Shown piece by piece: positions 59,085 through 64,000 of a DNA stretch of 64,000 nt (its first letter is position 1; the number at the start of each line of letters is the position of its first letter). The notes under the pieces are model-generated. The model ran no database searches. It was not told where the DNA came from and saw only the letters and a program-made list of their open reading frames with translations. The translations under genes and the position numbers were made by a program. The stretch is from Ailanthus altissimus (lineage: Eukaryota; Streptophyta; Magnoliopsida; Sapindales; Simaroubaceae), in the NCBI GenBank assembly GCA_946807835.1, contig OX327700.1:25456001-25520000 (forward strand), written 5' to 3'.

Positions 59085-60460
59085 AATAATCAGGTAAAAC
59101 ATTTGACATAGACAAGACATGGATATCAAGTGATAGGTTATCTAAAGAGTACAAAATTAGGTTGATGAGTTTTTGTAATTTGCCATGCTTAATTCTGATA
59201 ATAAGAGGTCAATTAGATATTCATGTAATTCTTGTTGCAACATGAAGTTCCATGTTCTTGAGTTAATAAGAGTTCATTCGTTTGAAATTTTTTTTTTTGG
59301 CCACATATCTAACTTGGACTAAACATGGAGAAGTTGACAGTAAGTTGAGATTTTCATCCCAAGAAGACCATTCTACTAGACAAAAATTTAAATGCCAGTA
59401 CTATAATGACATTATAGATATGATTAACAATACTTATTAATAGTGTGACAAGGATTCTAAGTTTTTTAGAAATCTACTTGAAGATGCAGAAAAATCTTTA
59501 TATCCCGGTTCAAGGCATTTTAAGTTGTCTAGTCTTATGAAAATTTATAATGTTAACGGAAACTATAGATGGTATGATAAGGGGTTTTCAGCTCTATTAT
59601 AAGTTCTTGCTGATATATTATCAGAAGGTAATAATATTCTAAAGTCAATATAAGAGGCTAAAAAAACAATGAAGGTGTTGGAGTTAGAATATGAAAAATA
59701 AAAAATAAAACATGCTTGTCCCAATGACTATAATCTATACAAAAAGGAGCATGAACAGCTCACCAAATGCCTTATATGTAGAGAGTCTAGATGGAAAAAA
59801 AAAATAGATCTAAGGAAGTCAGATTAGGGATTCCTAAGAAGGTTTTGTGATATTTTCCCTTATTCCTATGTTTACATGTATATTTCAATCACCTAAAATT
59901 GCTAAGTAATTGACTTGGCATGCAAATGAGAGAATAAAATATAGTAAGCTTTGGCATTTGGTAGACTCGCCTGCATGGGAGTTAATTGATAACAAGTGGC
60001 CTGAATTTATATAAGAGCCTAGAAATCCTTATTTGACTCTGCCAAGTGATAGTGTCAATCCACATAGCATAATTAACACTACTTACAATTGTTGACCAGT
60101 ATTAAAGATATCATACAATCTTCCTCCATGGTTGTATATGAAAAGGAAACATATAATGCTATCTTCATTAATATCTAAACCTAAACAACCTAAAAATAAT
60201 CTAGATATGTACTTGGCTCCTTTGATTGAAGATTTGAAAATAATATGGGATTGTGGCATAAAAGTTTATGATGCTTATAAGAAATAAAGTTTCAAGTTGA
60301 GGGTCTTGTTAATGTAGACGATTAGTAACTTTTTCGCGTATGGCAACCTATCCAAGTGTACAGTAAAAGGGTATTTTGCTTGTCCATACTGTGGGATAAA
60401 TACATCATGGTCCACTGCCATTTTTACCAATTGACCATCCATTTCTTAAGTTGAAAAAAG
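59085..60460 (+). pseudogene. CACTA transposase (TNP2): N-terminal domain and catalytic region
   Basis: Begins with the transposase-associated domain (DKTWISSDRLSKEYK near 59110-59155, then a CNSCCN patch and SNLD-TW). TNP2 follows: FFRNLLEDAEKSLYPGSRHFK near 59470-59530, WYDKGFSALL, ACPNDYNLYKKEHEQL near 59710-59765, YFPL, LTWHANERIKYSK, DSPAWELIDNKWPEF, EPRNPYLTLPSD, NLPPWLYMKRKHIMLSSLI near 60120-60175, and FACPYCG near 60370. These are the hallmark blocks of plant CACTA transposases, which cut and join the element ends. More than ten stops; no chance of function. Confidence 0.85.
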
Positions 60461-61490
60461 TTTTCAATAATACATAAGAGATCGGTGAAGCTTATGAGAT
60501 TCTAAGGATGGTAGATGAAATTGATAGTAGTAGTGTTATAAGAAATCATAGTAATACTGAGAAGTTGTTTAAGAAAAAGTCTATATTTTTTAAATTAGAA
60601 CACTAGCCACATTTGTTGGTTTGCCATCAATTAGATGTAATGCACATTGAAAGAGATATATAAAAGCATTTATGGTATGGCACATTACTTCATCAACTAG
60701 GCAAGGTGAGGGATGGGGTAAATGCTAGAAAGGATCTCGTGGATATGAAGATTAGGGATACATTAAAACCTGATAAACAAAATAAGAAACTTCCCCATAC
60801 ACCTTACACATTAAGTAAAAAAGAGAAGAAATTATTTTGTAGAGCTATGTTTGAAGCAATGGTTCTAAGTAATTATTTTTTAAACTTCAAAAAACTTGTT
60901 GCAATGGAAAATTGTAGGTTTCAAGGCCTAAAGTCTAATGACTATACTTTAATACAACAATTATTACCTTTAGCAATTCGCGATTGTTTGCCACACAATG
61001 TTCGTCATGTTATAATGGGGATTTGCTTCTTCTTTAACTCGTTATGCAGTAAGGTGATAAAAAATGACAGTTTAGATGAGTTGCAAAGTAATCTAGTTGT
61101 AACTTTATGTATGATGGAACAATACTTTCCACCTAACTTCTTTGACATAATGGTTCATGTGACTGCTCATCTCTTTGAAGAAGTAAGGTTATATGGGTCG
61201 ATTTATCTTATATGAATGTATTCATTTGAGAGATATATGAAGGTCCTTAAAGGTTATGGCATAATCACAATCGTCTAGAGGAGTGCATTTTTTTAAGTTA
61301 TATAATTGAGGAAGCACTTGAATATTATGTTGAATACCTCTTTAATCAGATGCAATTATCCTAACTAGTTTGCATGATTTACGTATTTCACAACCATTAA
61401 GTTCTAAGGATATAAAGCTTGTCAATTCTCATACATTGGAGTAAGCATATGTTTGCATTGTAGATAACACACCAGAGGTTCAGCTTTATA
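60461..61490 (+). pseudogene. CACTA transposase: DUF4218 region
   Basis: The open stretch 60706-61215 (169 codons) is the DUF4218 domain that follows TNP2: ARKDLVDMKIR, LSKKEKKLFCRAMF, LKSNDYTLIQQLLPLAIR, VRHVIMGICFFFNSLCSKVI, MMEQYFPPNFFDIMVHVTAHL, then a stop where the family has W-MYPxERYM, and SFERYMKVLKGY in frame after it. Preceding sequence (60461-60705) is broken. A GTAAGT at 61495 and TTTAG at 61577-61581 bracket a likely intron. Confidence 0.88.
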
Positions 61491-61581
61491 TAAAGTAAGT
61501 TATATAGTTTGATTATATTACGGTTATATATTACTTATCAAATCTTTTATTGTACTAACTAATGTAACTGTTGACCTTTAG

Positions 61582-62412
61582 GGAGCATGTGGAATATTTG
61601 AAAAGAAATTTTTCTCACACCAAGTTAAAAGCCACTTATGGCTGCAAAATGAGCATACTCGTACTTTTAGTGATTGGCTTCAGAATAAGGTCAAATTACA
61701 TCACATATTTAGTTTAAGTTAAATATTTCATAAGTTATGAATATTTACATCAAGTATATGAAATGTAAGAATCGAATGACATACAAATGAATATGGTTAT
61801 TAATGATACTGTGAGGTGGTTGGCCAAAAAGTCTCATTCTTCAGTCATTACCTATAGTGGATATCGTGTAAATGATTTAAAATTTATAACTAAAGCTCAA
61901 GACAACAATTGTTTAACACAAAATAATGGTGTTAATGTTGGTGCAACGACAATGCAAATATCTAGTTCGAAAGAAAAAAGCCATACTCCAGAGAAATGAC
62001 ATTTTATAGAGTCCTTATGAGATTTAAGAACTCAATTATCTAATGTTGAAGAAGGAATTGTTCAAGTGTGATTAGGTTGATAGTAAGAATAGTGTTGAAG
62101 TTAAAAATTTGGTATTTATAATTGTTAACTTGAATAGAATTAGTCATAAATCTAATAGTTTTATATTAGCTTTTTATGCGAAATAAGTGTTTTATGTGAA
62201 GGATCAAAAAGCTCAGAATAAATCAATTATTTGTTCAGTGGCTGAAAGGGTCAATATATTTGCAACTAATAATGAGTGTGATGACATAGTACTACATGCT
62301 CCCATATAAAAAACATTGCCCTCGGTTAAGATTGATGATAAAGATGATGTTACAATTTATTCAAGACAAGATTCTGAATGTGTTGGTATGGACATAGACA
62401 CGACAAATGAAT
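61582..62412 (+). pseudogene. CACTA transposase C-terminus: DUF4216 region
   Basis: After the probable intron: EHVEYLKRNFSHTKLK near 61583-61630, then a second break, WLAKKSHSSVITYSGYRVNDLKFITKAQDNNCLTQNNGVNVGATTMQIS (open 61787-61999), and ELNYLML...FKCD, VDLNRISHKSNSFILAFYAKxVFYVKDQ near 62120-62205. These match the DUF4216 tail of CACTA TNP2 proteins. Stops follow at 61997 and beyond. Ends TNE-stop at 62410-62412. Confidence 0.85.
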
Positions 62413-62569
62413 AATGTCTAATAATTTATTGAACTATTTTGGTGTATATTCATTATAAATATAATTGATTTGTAAGTATATATACATAATTAATTTATAC
62501 AAAAATTTACATATCTATTATTTGCATGTATGTTGATATATTTTCTATTATTGCGTATTAGCTTCACAT

Positions 62570-64000
62570 ATGGCCGAGAGCAAGGACATACTAAAGGGAA
62601 GACTGCAAAGAAGAGGAAATGCCAATAAGAAACATTTGCAATTGTTGACACCCAATAAGAAGATTACCATTTAATACAATTCATATAACATGGCTTTTGG
62701 AGTAGATTAATTGAATTGAGAAATTACATAGGTATTTTGGTACGAGACAATATTTTAATTATATATGATTATTGGAGACGCATACCCTTTGAGTAGAAGG
62801 AAGACTTGTGGCTTCATTTTCAAGTTTGTTTTGTGTTGTGTATATGTTTACATTCATTAAAAATCTATTTTGGGCAGTTTCAAATTTTTTTTTGATAAAC
62901 AATATATAACTTGTTATAAGGTTGTTCTTTAAGATGTTTTGAGAGCTGTTATAGAGCTATTGTTTGAGGTGTTTTAAGTGCTGACATTGGGCTACTTTTG
63001 GCCTATTTTGGGGGGTAATATGAGCCTGTTGTTTGAGCTATTTTAGGAGTTGACATAGGGCTGTTGTTTGAGCTATTTTAGAGGGTGACATGGGACTATT
63101 GTTTGGAGCTATTTTTGGGGCTGATATGAGGTATGTTTTAGGGCTATATTGGGGTTGATATGGGGTCTATTTTTGTGTTAATTATTTATATTTTGTTATC
63201 ATTCATTTTTCTTATGTAGGATAAGTTCAAATTAGATTTAAAGAGCAAAAAATAAGTATTTTAGCAGATGGGTATCTCTTTAAAGAGCTTTAGACATACT
63301 CTAGCTCACAGGTATGTTCTTCCGTACAATGAAGATTGTAAGCAATTGAGGTTGTCACCCCTTGAATGCCTAAACATTAAGAAATAACATTGGAAGTTAT
63401 TTATTGATAGAGTGCTATATGATTCGTTTGAGGTCAATTAAAGATTAATTATTTTATTTATGTGTAACATAGGAAGTGAAATATCAATAACTTTACATAT
63501 TCATTTTGTGCAAAAAAAATCGGCTAAAATGCCAAGGAAAGACATGCTAAGAACATTTACAGTCATTGTTTTGGTAATACAGTTTACAACGGCTTGTGTG
63601 AAAGACTTGTAAGTTTTCAATCAATTTAAAAAATTTCAATCTATTATTATGTTTAAGCCAAATGGAAATATTTATTGTTCTAAATATGTCATACTTTTTT
63701 TCTTATCTTAGGCTAAGGAATAAGGGAAATCATTGAACCAAATGGACCAAAGTGTGTTTTGGAAAAAGGCTTTAACTCAATTAAAAAAAAATTCAAAAAA
63801 AGTGCAACAAGTTATTGAAAAAATTGCAAGTGATTTTATTTTTATAAACATTATCTTATTAATATGCTTGTTGATGACATAATATTTTTATTATGATAAC
63901 GACATTACTTGTGAATTGTAGAAAGAGCTACAAAGTTATGTTGAAGATGGACCTTTGAAGAAAAATGGTAGCAATGATATTCTAGCTTTAGCACTTCACA
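62570..64000 (+). pseudogene. CACTA second gene (Ptta/En/Spm type), partial
   Basis: MAESKDILKGRLQRRGNANKK near 62570-62630 could be its start. After a probable intron with a tandem repeat (62957-63166), and an AG at 63218-63222, come FKLDLKSKK, SLKSFRHTLAHRYVLPYNED near 63270-63330, LRLSPLECLNIKK, W-KLFIDRVLYDSFE, then KKNRLKCQGKTC near 63515-63545. This order (W/F-K...L...KYxxP, PPxxYxxIxKExW, S-x-KNKxNR) is that of the plant Ptta/En/Spm protein family found beside TNP2. Several stops; cut by the window end. Confidence 0.65.
62957..63166 (+). repeat. 35-bp G/T-rich minisatellite in the CACTA second gene
   Basis: Six diverged units start at 62957, 62992, 63026, 63061, 63096 and 63132. Consensus by eye is CTxTTGTTTGAGCTATTTTxGGGGxTGACATGGG. 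The 35-bp period is not a multiple of three, so it is intronic or non-coding. Confidence 0.85.

Larger units (their letters stand above)
59085..64000 (+). mobile_element. CACTA (En/Spm) DNA transposon, decayed, continues past the window
   Basis: Plus strand, two coding regions in the usual order: a TNP2-type transposase (59085-62412) and a second Ptta/En/Spm-type gene (62570 to window end). Both are full of stops. The CACTA terminal repeat and 3-bp duplication were not located at the left end, and the right end is outside. Confidence 0.85.

Overview
This window is a repeat-dominated, AT-rich stretch of a flowering-plant nuclear genome, most likely a eudicot. The evidence is Ty1/copia retrotransposons with tRNA-iMet-type primer sites, an L1-type LINE with a plant RNase H domain, a CACTA (En/Spm) transposon, and one plant-specific gene of the S40/DUF584 senescence-regulator family. 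I see no bacterial, organellar, rRNA, tRNA or CRISPR features.

Layout. 1-8510: a copia element (element 1, + strand, cut by the window start). It is interrupted at 1662-6678 by a long LTR-type insertion, which itself carries a 2.7-kb solo LTR (2297-5013). 8516-8980: 3' end of a LINE. 8981-11660: no gene. 11664-15400: a minus-strand L1 LINE split by two insertions that look like one LTR family (C). 15401-22317: the only low-repeat part, holding the S40-like gene (19609-20124, minus) with a TATA box and three G-boxes upstream. 22318-28965: a plus-strand copia gag (element 3) split by a nearly complete minus-strand copia (element 2, 22962-28389). 28966-35184: AT-rich, with decayed LTRs, duplications and a foldback. 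35185-49269: one decayed TNT1-type copia (element 4, minus) hit by five later insertions. 49270-52719: no gene. 52720-55547: third copy of the 2.7-kb solo LTR. 55553-57721: another minus-strand copia remnant (element 6). 59085-64000: a decayed CACTA element, plus strand, running off the window end.

The S40-like gene is the only open reading frame I would call a host gene. Its predicted TATA box lies between the first in-frame ATG (20313) and the second (20124), so the shorter 171-residue product is preferred. Three CACGTG G-boxes lie 0.57-0.9 kb upstream.

The mobile elements form a readable relative chronology. Target-site duplications are exact for several inserts: GACAC, CCATG, CTCTT, ACTAG and TTACC. 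They are one base off for two more: GTGCT/GTACT and CAAAT/TAAAT. Coding parts are all broken by stops and frameshifts. The best preserved is element 2, with a 592-codon open stretch covering the end of integrase, reverse transcriptase and the start of RNase H. The least ordinary features are a promoter-proximal GC-rich palindromic block shared by two LTR families, and a 30-bp tandem array of the primer-binding site in a non-coding LTR element. Boundaries given without a target-site duplication are approximate, and all family assignments are by eye.
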